NCBI GenBank assembly: GCA_964250755.1
Contig: CAXUHB010000006.1
Coordinates: 62,001-126,000, forward strand
Direction of reading: 5' to 3'
DNA: 64,000 bases
Source of the DNA: DASWOJ01 sp964250755
GTDB taxonomy: Bacteria; Pseudomonadota; Alphaproteobacteria; Acetobacterales; Acetobacteraceae
Shown here: one piece after another, positions 24,806-34,040 of the stretch
How positions within the stretch are numbered: the stretch's first letter is position 1
Layout: each line of letters opens with the position of its first letter
Translations under genes and position numbers: made by a program
Notes under the pieces: generated by a model
Told to the model about the DNA's origin: nothing
The model's input: the letters and a program-made list of their open reading frames with translations, nothing else
Database searches by the model: none

Positions 24806-26308
24806 TCAGGCGGCTGCGGCGTCCGCGACGGTCGTTCCGGCCATCGCGGGCGCCGTCCAGCGCGGCAGCGCCGGACCAGCCAGGTCCACGCGCAGGCTGA
24901 CCGCCCCGTCCAGGCCGGCCCACAGCGCCGCTGGCAAGCGCGCCCGGCCCGCTGTCCAGCGCCGCGATGCCTCTGGCCCGCCCTCTGCGGCATGGAAGCC
25001 CACACACAGCAGGGGATCGTTCAGGTCCACCTGGCGCGGTTCGCACCAGCCGTCGTCCAAGCGCAAGCTGGCCAGGTGCAGCCCGAGCCGGCGCCCATCG
25101 CTGCCATGGCCAATCTCATGCGGCACGCCCGCCTGCGACACCAGCCAGACCTCCTGGGCGTCCGGGGGCAGGGCGAAGCGGGCCTGCAAGCCGCGCACGT
25201 CGGGGGCCACCCGTGCCCCGTCCACCAGGAGATGCACGCCGGCCCAGGGGTCCGTGCCGTCCAGGCGCCAGCCGAGCGCCTCGGCACGCGCATGGAGGCG
25301 CCCGCGCAGGAACTCGGCCACGGGGCTGCCCGCGCCGTGGAACGGGCGGCAGAAGTTGGCGTGGGTGCGCTCGGCTGGCTTCGTGCCGTCCGGTGTCGCA
25401 TGCAGCTCCACCACGCCGCCTGCGCCGAAGAACGTCCGGTTGCCCATGTCGAGGTAGCTCTCCGCGGGCATGCCCTCGGCCAGCAGCAGGTCGTGGCTGT
25501 CCAGTTCGACGTGCCAATACGTGACGTGCTCCACGTCGTCGCGCGCCACGGTTGCGCCGTTGACCAGTGCGGACGCCGGCACCAGCACCTCGCCCACCAT
25601 GTCCACGCACACGGAATGGCCGGGCGAGACACGCAGGTCGCGGGCGGGCAGCCCCAGCCCGAACGCCCCCGCGCGGATGCGCACGGGCTGCACCGCCGCG
25701 GGGTCGAGGTGGCGCCGGCAGTCCACCGTGCGGGATCCAAGCCAGCGCACGGGGCGGCGCCCGCCCGAGCTGGTCACAACGAGGTCGCCCACCGCAAGCT
25801 GCTCCACGGGCACGTCCGCCTCGCGTCCGTCGCGCCAAGCGCGGAGCAGGGTGCCGCTGACGTAGCATACCAGTGTGTAGTCTGGGCTGTTCGCCGCTCC
25901 TGCCACCGTGGCTGTTCCGCCCGCAGCTGGCAGTTGCGCGGCGGAGTTGGCGAAATAGAGGTTGGTGCTGAACCCGGCGGCGTTGCCCGACGCCAGGAAA
26001 TCGTTCACATCGTTGCCGATGACCGTGCCGGTAACTGTCTGGCCATTGAAGAGGGTGCCGGGATCGCTGATCGTTCCCGTGATGGTTTGGACACCAGTGA
26101 CCGGGTTCGTCGTCAGGCCGGTGACGGTGAGGGTGGCGGCCGGGCCGACCGTGCTGTTGAAAACCGAGAGATTCGCCAGTGAGTCCGTGTCCGTGAAGGT
26201 GAACGGCCCGGCTCCGTTGCCGGCAGCAGGCGGCGTGGGGGACACGCTGCCATAGGCGATCTGGCTGGCGCTGTAGACGGAACCGATGATGCTGCTGGGC
26301 AGAGCCAA
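24806..26308 (-). CDS. Hint-domain surface protein
   Basis: About 500 residues. An N-terminal Thr/Ser/Gly-rich beta region (residues 1-150) with short repeats precedes a Hint (hedgehog/intein-like) domain that begins YTLVCYVSGTLLRAWRDG, with ADVPVEQLAVGDLVVT and the later VSPGHSVCV block, typical of the Hint_2 family. A further C-terminal module ends near PALPRWTAP. The TTG at 26308 is preferred because GCAGGAGGACGCC precedes it; a TTG at 26326 lies upstream of that ribosome site. Hint domains can self-cleave; here the nucleophile position is Cys in VCYVSGT. Such proteins are common in Acetobacteraceae, and their role is not established. Confidence 0.75.
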   Translation of the reverse strand: MALPSSIIGSVYSASQIAYGSVSPTPPAAGNGAGPFTFTDTDSLANLSVFNSTVGPAATLTVTGLTTNPVTGVQTITGTISDPGTLFNGQTVTGTVIGNDVNDFLASGNAAGFSTNLYFANSAAQLPAAGGTATVAGAANSPDYTLVCYVSGTLLRAWRDGREADVPVEQLAVGDLVVTSSGGRRPVRWLGSRTVDCRRHLDPAAVQPVRIRAGAFGLGLPARDLRVSPGHSVCVDMVGEVLVPASALVNGATVARDDVEHVTYWHVELDSHDLLLAEGMPAESYLDMGNRTFFGAGGVVELHATPDGTKPAERTHANFCRPFHGAGSPVAEFLRGRLHARAEALGWRLDGTDPWAGVHLLVDGARVAPDVRGLQARFALPPDAQEVWLVSQAGVPHEIGHGSDGRRLGLHLASLRLDDGWCEPRQVDLNDPLLCVGFHAAEGGPEASRRWTAGRARLPAALWAGLDGAVSLRVDLAGPALPRWTAPAMAGTTVADAAAA

Positions 26309-26633
26309 GGCGTCCTCCTGCTTCAAGGGATGTCGTTCCCGGACGACGGCATCTTAATGAAGCAATAACGATGTGCAACAGGACTATTTCGGACGTCGGT
26401 TTATTGCGGCTTGATGCCGAGGTGCATGGAGGCATTCTCTTGCTCTGTTTTGCAGGTCACGTGGCTTGGGATTCCAGCCTTCGGCTGATGTGCATTGCGT
26501 CTGTGAGCGCCTCTGCGCCGATGTCGAAAGCGCGCCCAACCAGCCGTGCCTTGCCGCGCATGCCGCGTGCGAGAGTGAAGGCGTTGGCTCCGCCCTTGCG
26601 GAGCGCACGCGCAGCCTCAGGCCGTCTCCGGCG
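26309..26633. other. Lower-GC intergenic region upstream of the Hint gene
   Basis: A 325-bp gap with clearly lower GC than its surroundings around 26340-26480. It carries the promoter for the Hint gene (26351-26378). I see no gene or repeat in the rest. Confidence 0.5.
26351..26378 (-). promoter_or_regulatory. Putative promoter of the Hint-domain gene
   Basis: On the minus strand, TTGCAC (26378-26373), a 16-base spacer and TAAGAT (26356-26351) lie in a local AT-rich patch about 45 bp before the TTG start. The hexamers are close to consensus. Confidence 0.5.
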
Positions 26634-28208
26634 TCAGGCCGTGGACCTCGCTGTGCCGCCATTATCAGGCGCGCGCCGTGGCAAGGGAACCGTAGCTGCC
26701 GGAGACACCGGCGGAACGCGGCGGCGTGCGCCGGCCTGCGGCGGTGCGGCCGCGGGGGGCAACCCCTCGCCGTTTTGGGCTGGCATGGCGCATCGCCGGC
26801 TGGCCCTGTCTGCGCCAGGCAGGGCGGTGGCGGAACCGGACGGGACCGGCGCGGGCGCGCTGCCGTGGCCAGCCAGTGCGGCCCGGCCCGGCGCCGAGGC
26901 CGGGCGGATGTCGCCCAGCCGGCCCTCTTCCGCAGCAAGACGACCGCCGGTGTCGCGGTCCCTGTGCAGCCGCTGCATTAGGGCGGCGGTCAGCATCGCG
27001 TCGCTGCACTGCCCACCTTCCAGGTCGGACAGGAGCTGCCGCAGTGACGCCAGCTTCACCGCCCAGCCTGGCGCTGCTGGCGCCGACGCGGGTGCGGGCG
27101 CGCAGTCCAGGGTGTGCGCCAGCCCGTTCCGCGTCAGGAAGTCCGCGTAGGCCGCCAGCTTGGACCGCCAGGTCCGGCGGTACAGGCCAAAATCTGCCAG
27201 CTCCCGCAGCCGCTCCACAGGCATCCCGGCGTCGAAGTCCTGCAACGGCAGCACCGGCAGGTTCAGGTGTTCGCACAGTTCCCGCGTGCGGGTGTCGTAG
27301 GGCATGTTGAGCGCGGGCACGCCCGCCTGGATCGCCGCCATGTTGCCGTGGAACCGCGACCCATAGACGAAGTCGTAGCTCCGCATCCGGTCCAGCCACC
27401 CCGCCATGCCGAAGAACACCAGCAGCCGCTGCTTCAACCACGCCCGCAGCCGCGCAGGGTCGCACTCCGGGTAGGCATAGAACAGCAGGTTCTCATGCAG
27501 CGCCGCGGCGGCGCTGTCCGGTTCGGCGTCCCGCTCGCCATCCCGCTCGCCATCCCGGGCCAGCAGCGGCATCATCCACGCCTCGGACTGCATCACGTAG
27601 TCGGCCCCGTGCCGCATCCCGTGCGCCATCAGTGCCGAGACCTTGTCGCGGTAGTGCCCCAGCGGCGTGCTGTGCATCGCCAGGCGCGGGCGGTCCGGCA
27701 ACGCGCCGGCCCCATCCAGCCGGGGCGCGTCCCCGGCCCAGAACGCGGAGGGGCAGCCCACGACCTCCACGTTGCGTATGCCCAGCCGGCCCAGCACGTC
27801 CGCAGTGTAGCAGCCGCGCACGCCGATGGTGCGGCTGCGGTCGGCCACGAAGTGCAGGAAGCGCCGGGTGCCCGGCTGCAGCCGTATCGCCTCCCCATAC
27901 TCATACGCCTGCGCCCCGGCACCGATCATCACCACCCGCTCCACGCCGTGCTGCCGCAACGCGTCGTGCAGGTAGCCCAGGTCAGTGGCCGGGCTGATGA
28001 AGTTGGACATGGACAGCACCAGCAGCGGCACGCGCCGGGGCAGCGCCTCCAGGCCGGCGCAGACCTGCACGCCCGGCAGTTGGCGCAGCAGGGACTCCTC
28101 GTAGAAGTAGTTGCCGGTGTTCCGCACGCAGGCTTGGAACCGCTCCTGCAAGGACGCGCCGGGCTGCGGCGGCGCCGTGGTCCGGAGGAAGACAGGCGCG
28201 CCGGTCAT
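26634..28208 (-). CDS. Polysaccharide pyruvyl transferase-family protein
   Basis: 524 residues. The core (about 1-370) shows the WcaK/CsaB-like pattern: NTGNYFYEESLLRQLPG, MIGAGAQAYEYGEAIRL, DRSRTIGVRGCYTADVLGRLG and the YGSRFHGNMAAIQAGVPALNMPYD block with the conserved His. Members add a pyruvate ketal to a sugar or carry out related transfers. The C-terminal ~150 residues are Pro/Ala/Arg-rich and look disordered. Its ATG overlaps the stop of the upstream glycosyltransferase (ATGA), so the two are translationally coupled in surface-glycan assembly. Confidence 0.8.
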   Translation of the reverse strand: MTGAPVFLRTTAPPQPGASLQERFQACVRNTGNYFYEESLLRQLPGVQVCAGLEALPRRVPLLVLSMSNFISPATDLGYLHDALRQHGVERVVMIGAGAQAYEYGEAIRLQPGTRRFLHFVADRSRTIGVRGCYTADVLGRLGIRNVEVVGCPSAFWAGDAPRLDGAGALPDRPRLAMHSTPLGHYRDKVSALMAHGMRHGADYVMQSEAWMMPLLARDGERDGERDAEPDSAAAALHENLLFYAYPECDPARLRAWLKQRLLVFFGMAGWLDRMRSYDFVYGSRFHGNMAAIQAGVPALNMPYDTRTRELCEHLNLPVLPLQDFDAGMPVERLRELADFGLYRRTWRSKLAAYADFLTRNGLAHTLDCAPAPASAPAAPGWAVKLASLRQLLSDLEGGQCSDAMLTAALMQRLHRDRDTGGRLAAEEGRLGDIRPASAPGRAALAGHGSAPAPVPSGSATALPGADRASRRCAMPAQNGEGLPPAAAPPQAGARRRVPPVSPAATVPLPRRAPDNGGTARSTA

Positions 28209-31200
28209 GCGGCCCCGGCCAGGGCCGGCGCCACGGCGGACGCCTCGGCCGCCCCCTCGTTTGTCCCTTCCTTGGCCCAGGCGTGCAGCGGCGCGTCCTT
28301 CAGCGCCTCGACCGCGGCCGACAGGGAGGCGAGCGTCGCCGCGACGCCCAGCTCCTCCTGCAGCACCGCCACCAAGCCGAGCGACGGGGCGAAGCCCGAC
28401 CGCCCCTCGCCCTCGCCGAACTCGCAGAAGTGCCGCAACCCCGCCTCGGCACTGGAACCAATCCCGTCACGCACGTCCGCGTGCGCCGCCAAGTAGGCCG
28501 CGCCGTCCTGCTGCAGCACAAGCTGCACGACGGTGTGGGCCAATGGCGCCGCCCCGGCCCGCAGCAGGATGCGGAACGCTGGGGCGGCCATGCCGTGCCC
28601 GACCAGGTTCGGCAGCGACATGCGCCGCAGCGCCTCCGCCATCGGTTGCAGGTCGGCAGGTGCGGGCGTCGGCGCGGCGGCCAGCGCGGCCAGGAACCGC
28701 CGCTGGTCCCGCGTCAGCCGCCGCTCCCGCTGCACCGACAGGCGGAAGCACGCCACGGCATCCGTGACGCGCCCCATCTCCAGGTCTATCAGCCCGCCCA
28801 GGATGTGTGGATCCCGGGCCTCTGCCGCCACGCGCCGGTTCGGCGCGGCGTTCAACTGCTCCAGCGCCGCGTCAAGCAGGCCGTCCGCCGCCCCGTCCAT
28901 CACGGCATCCGGCCGGGCGGCCTGGGCGGCCTGGGCGGCAGCCGCTTGCCGGATCCGCCGGGCAGCAAGGGCCGCCAGGGCGCGGGCGAAGCCGGGGGCG
29001 CCCAGCGCCTGCGCCAGCTCCGCCGCCTTGGCGGCGTAGGCTGGGCTGGCCGGAACCAGGCCAGCCAGGTCCTGCAGGAGCGCGGCGTTCGGGCTGGTTC
29101 GGTGCAGGTAGCCGCGCAGGTTGTCCCCATGCTCCGATGCCCGCCGCCCGCTGCCCAGCAGCACCAGGTCGGCCCAGCGGCCCGGGCACGCCGCCAGGTC
29201 CACCGCCCCCGCGACCCGGCGGAAGTTGCGGTGCTGCGACGTGCGCGAGATCATGCTCGGGCGCCCGACCTCATACAGATACAACGGCAGCGGGCAGACC
29301 TCGACCGTGCCGCCTGATTGCAGCACCCGGACGTAGAACTCGTAGTCCTCGTGCCCCACGCCGTGCAGCTCGGTGTAGCCGCCGGCGCGCGCAAAGGCGG
29401 CCCGGCGGATCAGCGCGGTCGCCGACCCCAGCACGTTCTCGACCGGCGCCAGGGACAGCGGCCCGCCCAGCGGCACGTAGCTCGCCTTCTGCGGGAAGCG
29501 GTCGGGGAACGGGTGCGCCTCCCCGCGGCGCGGCTCCTCCATGAACAGGTTCAGGCAGCCCATCACGTCGGCGCCGGTATTCTCCGCCGCCTCGACCAGC
29601 GTGGACACCAGCGTCGGGAACGCCAGGTCGTCGTCGTCCAGGAACAGCAGATACTCGGACTCCGTCGCCCGCGCCGCGGCGTTGCGCGCCGCGCCCAGGT
29701 AAAGGTTCGCCTGCCGCAGAAGCCGAACGCCCAACCGGTCCAGCAGCGGCTCCATCCGCGCCAGCGCCTCCACTGCCGCCGGGCTGCACGACCCGTCATC
29801 CACCACCACAACCTCCAGGTTGGGGTAGGTCTGGCGGGACAGGGACAGCAGCGCGTCCAGCAGCTTTTCCGGACGCTCATGATGCGTGATGGCCGCAACA
29901 ACCTTGGGTGGCGCCGCCCGCGCCGACGCGCGCGCCGCTGCCGTGCGGACCGGTGCGGCACAGGCCGGCTCGACGCAGGCCGGCGCGACGCCTGCCGGCG
30001 CAAAGCCGACCGCGGCAGTGCGGGCAATGCGGGCAGTGCTGGCGCGGCCCGGCGCAGCCGGCATGGCCTCGTGCAGGTCAAGCCAGTCCCGCTCCGTCCG
30101 CTCGAACGGCACCGCAGGCTCAGGCGCAGGCAAGCCTCCCGCCAGCACACGCCGCAGCGCCGCCGCCAGCGCCGGGCCAGTGATCCCGCACGTCATCGCC
30201 CGCGCTGCCCGCGGGCTGAGCAGCTCGCGCGCCCCGCCCTCGCACGAGGTCAGCAGCGGCTTGCCCAGCGCCACCGCCTCCAGCACGGTGTAGGGGCTGT
30301 TCTCCACCGGCGACGGCACCACGACCACCGACCGCGGATTGCCTTGCAGGTAGGCAGCGGCCTCCTGCCGCCCCAGGTCGGGCAGCATCAGCATCGGGAA
30401 CGCCCACCGCCCCGCCCGGCCCGCCAGATACACCAGCGACGCCTCCCCGTTCACCTGGCCCAGCGGTCCAAGGAACGTCACCTGCGTCCCTGCCGCCGCC
30501 AGCTCCGGCGCCAGCAGGTCCAGCGCGTCGCAGAACTCGACGATGCCCTTGCGCGCCTCGTGCCGGGCGAACAGCACGACCTCGTCCGGCGCGCGCAGCC
30601 GCGCCGGCGGCGCCCCAGCCTGCCCGGCAGCCCGCACCAGCTCCCCGCACGGGTTCTGGATCACCCGCGTCCGCCCCGCCGGCGGCACCGCCCACCCCGC
30701 CGCCTTCAGCCAGCCCAGCATGTAGCGGCTCGGGCTGACCAGCACGTCGGCGGCGGCGATGGACGCCCGCTCCATGAAGTCTATCTTGAGCTGGTCCTCG
30801 TGCGAGAACAGGTGGCCGTTCGCCTCCAGCGCCCAGCGCGTCGGCCCATGGACGCCGACAACCAGTGTCGTGGACGGAAACGCCAGCCCCTGCCGCTTCG
30901 CCGCCAGGCAGAAATGCGCCAGGCCCTTGTAGTCGTGGAAGTGCAGGGCGTCGTAGGGGTCGTCCAGGCTGTGCAGGTGGCGGAACACGGCATAGGCCCG
31001 CGCCTCCGGGCTGCCGGCGTTCCAGACCCAGTCCCCGACCGGAACCGGGTGCAGGCCGATGCCCCGGGCGGCATAGGCCCCGTGCAGCGCGGCAGGCTCG
31101 GCTTGGCCCGGCGTGGTCGGAGCATAGAACACGTCCACCACATGTCCGGCCCGCGCCAGCAGCAGCGCCAACTCATGGAACGCGCCGCCGATCCCGCCGC

Positions 31201-31246
31201 TGCCGGCGCCCTGCGCCAGCTCTTCCGTGACAAGCCCGATCCTCAT
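28205..31246 (-). CDS. Fused GT4-GT2 glycosyltransferase
   Basis: 1,013 residues with two catalytic modules. Residues 1-430 form a GT4-like GT-B fold (MRIGLVTEELAQGAGSGGIG, then PSPVENSPYTVLEAVALGKP). An Ala-rich linker leads to a GT2 module (about 475-720) with VVAAITHHERPEKLLDALLS, VVVDDGS, and LLFLDDDD as the DxD site. The last ~290 residues are helical and Ala-rich and end in a segment HADVRDGIGSSAEAGLRHFCEFGEGEGR like the short modules found at the ends of surface-glycan glycosyltransferases. The start ATG at 31246 follows AAAAGGTGG. It probably makes two successive linkages of one repeat unit. Confidence 0.85.
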   Translation of the reverse strand: MRIGLVTEELAQGAGSGGIGGAFHELALLLARAGHVVDVFYAPTTPGQAEPAALHGAYAARGIGLHPVPVGDWVWNAGSPEARAYAVFRHLHSLDDPYDALHFHDYKGLAHFCLAAKRQGLAFPSTTLVVGVHGPTRWALEANGHLFSHEDQLKIDFMERASIAAADVLVSPSRYMLGWLKAAGWAVPPAGRTRVIQNPCGELVRAAGQAGAPPARLRAPDEVVLFARHEARKGIVEFCDALDLLAPELAAAGTQVTFLGPLGQVNGEASLVYLAGRAGRWAFPMLMLPDLGRQEAAAYLQGNPRSVVVVPSPVENSPYTVLEAVALGKPLLTSCEGGARELLSPRAARAMTCGITGPALAAALRRVLAGGLPAPEPAVPFERTERDWLDLHEAMPAAPGRASTARIARTAAVGFAPAGVAPACVEPACAAPVRTAAARASARAAPPKVVAAITHHERPEKLLDALLSLSRQTYPNLEVVVVDDGSCSPAAVEALARMEPLLDRLGVRLLRQANLYLGAARNAAARATESEYLLFLDDDDLAFPTLVSTLVEAAENTGADVMGCLNLFMEEPRRGEAHPFPDRFPQKASYVPLGGPLSLAPVENVLGSATALIRRAAFARAGGYTELHGVGHEDYEFYVRVLQSGGTVEVCPLPLYLYEVGRPSMISRTSQHRNFRRVAGAVDLAACPGRWADLVLLGSGRRASEHGDNLRGYLHRTSPNAALLQDLAGLVPASPAYAAKAAELAQALGAPGFARALAALAARRIRQAAAAQAAQAARPDAVMDGAADGLLDAALEQLNAAPNRRVAAEARDPHILGGLIDLEMGRVTDAVACFRLSVQRERRLTRDQRRFLAALAAAPTPAPADLQPMAEALRRMSLPNLVGHGMAAPAFRILLRAGAAPLAHTVVQLVLQQDGAAYLAAHADVRDGIGSSAEAGLRHFCEFGEGEGRSGFAPSLGLVAVLQEELGVAATLASLSAAVEALKDAPLHAWAKEGTNEGAAEASAVAPALAGAA

Positions 31247-31418
31247 GACGCACCACCTTTTGTGATCATCCCAAGGCGGAGCGTAAGGCGGTGGCGTTAA
31301 CGGAGAGTCAAAGGTGCTGGCCCATTTGCGCGGCAAAAGCCGGCTTGCCCGTCCTGACGGCCAACCGCGGCGAGTTCGGCTTGATCCAGCAAATCGCCGG
31401 CGCCGGCGCATTCATCCA

Positions 31419-32642
31419 CTACGCCGCGTCCTGGTGCCCTGGGCCGTTGTGCAGCCCGTCCACGAACGCCAGCAGCCGCCCCATGTAATCGTCCCATCCC
31501 GGCGCTCTCCACCCCGCCAGCCCAGCTGCCTGCGCCGCCCGCCGCGGGCTGTCCGGGGCGGCGTAGTCCTCCACCGCCTGCATCCACGCCGGGCCGTCCA
31601 GCGGGTCCAGGTACTCCGCCGCCGTCCCGCCCAACTCCCGCAGCACCGGCAGGTCGCTGCACAGGACCGGCGTGCCGGCAGCCAGCGCCTCCGCCACCGG
31701 CAGGCCGTAGCCCTCCGCGAACGACGGCATCAGCAAGGCGCGGGCGCCGCGCAGCAAGGCGGCGGCCTGGGTGTCCGACAGGTCCGCCCGCTCCTCCACC
31801 ACGCCGTGCAGCGCGGCGCAGCGCTCGATCATGTCCACCACCTGCTCGTTCTCCCAGCCCCGGCGCCCGACCAGGACCAGGCGCGGCGCCGCGGGGCCGA
31901 GCCGTTCCACCAGCCGGCGCCAGACGTGCAGCACCAGCAGGTGGTTCTTGCGCGGCTCGATGGTGCCCAGGAACACGAAGTAGGGGTGCGCCTGCCGGTC
32001 AGGTTCCGGGTCCGGCACGGGTCGCTCGGTTGCCAGCGGCGCCACCAGCACCGGCGTGCCGCGCCCGGCGCGGTCCAGCCAGGGCTGCAGGGACGCCGCC
32101 GCCGCGGCGCTGTGGACCACCACCCCGTCCGCCAGGTCGGCAACGGTGCGGATGCGCCGCCCGTGCCGGGCCGGGTCGGCCGGGCGGACGAACTCGGGGT
32201 ATTCCAGCGGTATCAGGTCGTGCACGAGGCAGACGAAGCCTGCCCCGTAGCGCTGCAAGGTCTCCGCGACCACGTCCGGGCGGTCCAGGTGGTGGTGGGA
32301 CACGTTCAGGTAGGTCGTCCGGCCCGGCTGCCGCCGTGGGGACGGGCTGCCGCGCAGCAGCGCCGCCCCCAGCAGGGCGCGCCCTGCGCGGCGCACCGTG
32401 TCGGCGGGCACGGCGTCCCCGCGCCAGCGCCGGGCAACAAGGTCCAGGACGCCGCGGGCGGCATCGGTCGGCAGCCGGCCGACGCGGCCCAGCGGATGCA
32501 GGGCCGCGAACTCGACCTGCCCGGGGCAGCGCGCCGCCAACCCCTCGGCATAGGCCATCTCGACCCGGTCAATGCCGGTGGGCACCGCCTCCGACGCGCG
32601 GGACAGGGTGCGCGAGATATCCAGGATCATGCGATGCGTCAC
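31419..32642 (-). CDS. GT4-type glycosyltransferase, tandem paralogue A
   Basis: 407 residues from GTG 32642 (ATG at 32630 is also possible; the conserved VTHRMILDISRTLSR start matches paralogue B and favours the GTG). GT-B fold with FLGTIEPRKNHLLVLHVW, VGRRGWENEQVVDMIERC and PSFAEGYGLPVAEALAAG. It is adjacent to a close paralogue at 32740-34032. A 261-bp block in the C-terminal domain is identical at DNA level, while the N-terminal acceptor-binding halves differ, so the two probably use the same donor class but different acceptors. Confidence 0.87.
   Translation of the reverse strand: MTHRMILDISRTLSRASEAVPTGIDRVEMAYAEGLAARCPGQVEFAALHPLGRVGRLPTDAARGVLDLVARRWRGDAVPADTVRRAGRALLGAALLRGSPSPRRQPGRTTYLNVSHHHLDRPDVVAETLQRYGAGFVCLVHDLIPLEYPEFVRPADPARHGRRIRTVADLADGVVVHSAAAAASLQPWLDRAGRGTPVLVAPLATERPVPDPEPDRQAHPYFVFLGTIEPRKNHLLVLHVWRRLVERLGPAAPRLVLVGRRGWENEQVVDMIERCAALHGVVEERADLSDTQAAALLRGARALLMPSFAEGYGLPVAEALAAGTPVLCSDLPVLRELGGTAAEYLDPLDGPAWMQAVEDYAAPDSPRRAAQAAGLAGWRAPGWDDYMGRLLAFVDGLHNGPGHQDAA
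31658..31918. repeat. 261-bp tract identical to 33021-33281
   Basis: Every base from 31658 to 31918 equals the base 1,363 positions further on. Sequence outside this block diverges at once on both sides (for example 31919 G against T at 33282). It covers the donor-site half of the two glycosyltransferase paralogues and looks like a recent gene-conversion tract. Confidence 0.85.
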
Positions 32643-32739
32643 AAGGCGGGCCCGGGTGCGCCAGGGTCGTGCGCCGGGGCGCATGCCGGGGCGCGCACCA
32701 GGACAAGGCCTCGGCCGGGATGCCGATGCGCCTGCGCCG

Positions 32740-34032
32740 TCACGCCGGGTGCAGGCCGCGGCGCGGCGCGGCGCGCGCCCGGTCCGGCGGCGCGTGCAGC
32801 GGCACGCCCCGGACCAGACCATCCACGAAGGTGAGCGCCTGGTCGAGGTGGGCGTCCCAGGTCGGCACCGTCCAGGCAGCCAGCCGGGCCAGTTGCGCGG
32901 CCCGGCGGGGGCTGCCTGGCGCCGCATAGTCCTCCACGGCCCGCATCCAGGCCAGGCCGTCCAGCGGGTCCAGGTAGTCCGGCACCCCGCCGCCAACCTC
33001 CCGGAACACCGGCATGTCCGTGCACAGGACCGGCGTGCCGGCAGCCAGCGCCTCCGCCACCGGCAGGCCGTAGCCCTCCGCGAACGACGGCATCAGCAAG
33101 GCGCGGGCGCCGCGCAGCAAGGCGGCGGCCTGGGTGTCCGACAGGTCCGCCCGCTCCTCCACCACGCCGTGCAGCGCGGCGCAGCGCTCGATCATGTCCA
33201 CCACCTGCTCGTTCTCCCAGCCCCGGCGCCCGACCAGGACCAGGCGCGGCGCCGCGGGGCCGAGCCGTTCCACCAGCCGGCTCCAGACGTGCAGGAGCAG
33301 CAGGTGGTTCTTGCGCGGCTCGATGGTGCTGACAAGGACGAAGAACGGAGGCTCCGCCCCGCTCAGCCCGGCCCCGTTCTGCCCAGCCGGGGCCGGGGGC
33401 GTCACGCCGAGCGGCGCCATCAGCATCGGCGCGGCGCGTCCGGCGCGGTCCAGCCAAGGCTGCAGCGCCGCCGCCGTCGCCGTGCTCGGGACCATGATGC
33501 CGGTGGCCAGCTCCGCGATGGTGCGGATGCGCCGCTCATGCCGGGCCGGCTCGGCCGGACGGGCGTATTCGGGATACTGCATCGGGATCAGGTCGTTCAT
33601 CAGGCATACGAAGCCGGCGCGGTAGCGGTCCATGGTCTCAGCGATCACCGCCCGGCGGTCCAGGTGGTGGTGGGACACGTTCAGGTAGGTCGTCGGTCCC
33701 GGCCTCCGCCGCGGCGTCAGCCCGCCCCGCAGCAGCCCCGTGCCCAGCAGGCCCGTCCCCAGCAGGCTGCGCGCGGCGCGGCGCACGGCGTCCCCGGTCA
33801 CGTCGCCCGTTCGCCAGCGCTGGGCGGCCAGCTCCAGGAAGCGCCGGGCCGCCGCGGTCGGCAGGCGGCCGAACCGTCCCAAGGGGTGCAGGACCGCGAA
33901 CTCCAGCCGGCCGGGGCAGCGGGCCAGCAGCCCCTCGGCATAGACCAGTTCCAACCGGTCAATGCCGGTGGGCACCGCGTTGGTGGCGCGGGACAGGGTG
34001 CGCGAGATGTCCAGGATCAGGCGGTGGGTCAC
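32740..34032 (-). CDS. GT4-type glycosyltransferase, tandem paralogue B
   Basis: 430 residues from GTG 34032 (VTHRLILDISRTLSRATNAV). Same architecture as its neighbour at 31419, with LVSTIEPRKNHLLLLHVW and the shared C-terminal block. An extra insert near residues 85-105 contains a short repeat (LLGTGLLGTGLLRGG). The two genes are separated by 97 bp. Upstream, the LTA-synthase-like gene ends 8 bp before this start, so they are co-transcribed. Confidence 0.87.
   Translation of the reverse strand: MTHRLILDISRTLSRATNAVPTGIDRLELVYAEGLLARCPGRLEFAVLHPLGRFGRLPTAAARRFLELAAQRWRTGDVTGDAVRRAARSLLGTGLLGTGLLRGGLTPRRRPGPTTYLNVSHHHLDRRAVIAETMDRYRAGFVCLMNDLIPMQYPEYARPAEPARHERRIRTIAELATGIMVPSTATAAALQPWLDRAGRAAPMLMAPLGVTPPAPAGQNGAGLSGAEPPFFVLVSTIEPRKNHLLLLHVWSRLVERLGPAAPRLVLVGRRGWENEQVVDMIERCAALHGVVEERADLSDTQAAALLRGARALLMPSFAEGYGLPVAEALAAGTPVLCTDMPVFREVGGGVPDYLDPLDGLAWMRAVEDYAAPGSPRRAAQLARLAAWTVPTWDAHLDQALTFVDGLVRGVPLHAPPDRARAAPRRGLHPA
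33021..33281. repeat. 261-bp tract identical to 31658-31918
   Basis: Second copy of the identical block shared by the two tandem glycosyltransferase genes; see the entry at 31658. Confidence 0.85.
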
Positions 34033-34040
34033 GGGCGGCG

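Noticed and set aside
31281..31311. Promoter-like TTGACT and TTACGC upstream of the GT4-GT2 gene
   Set aside because: The spacer would be 19 bases and the -10 is weak. The -35 alone is not sufficient evidence.
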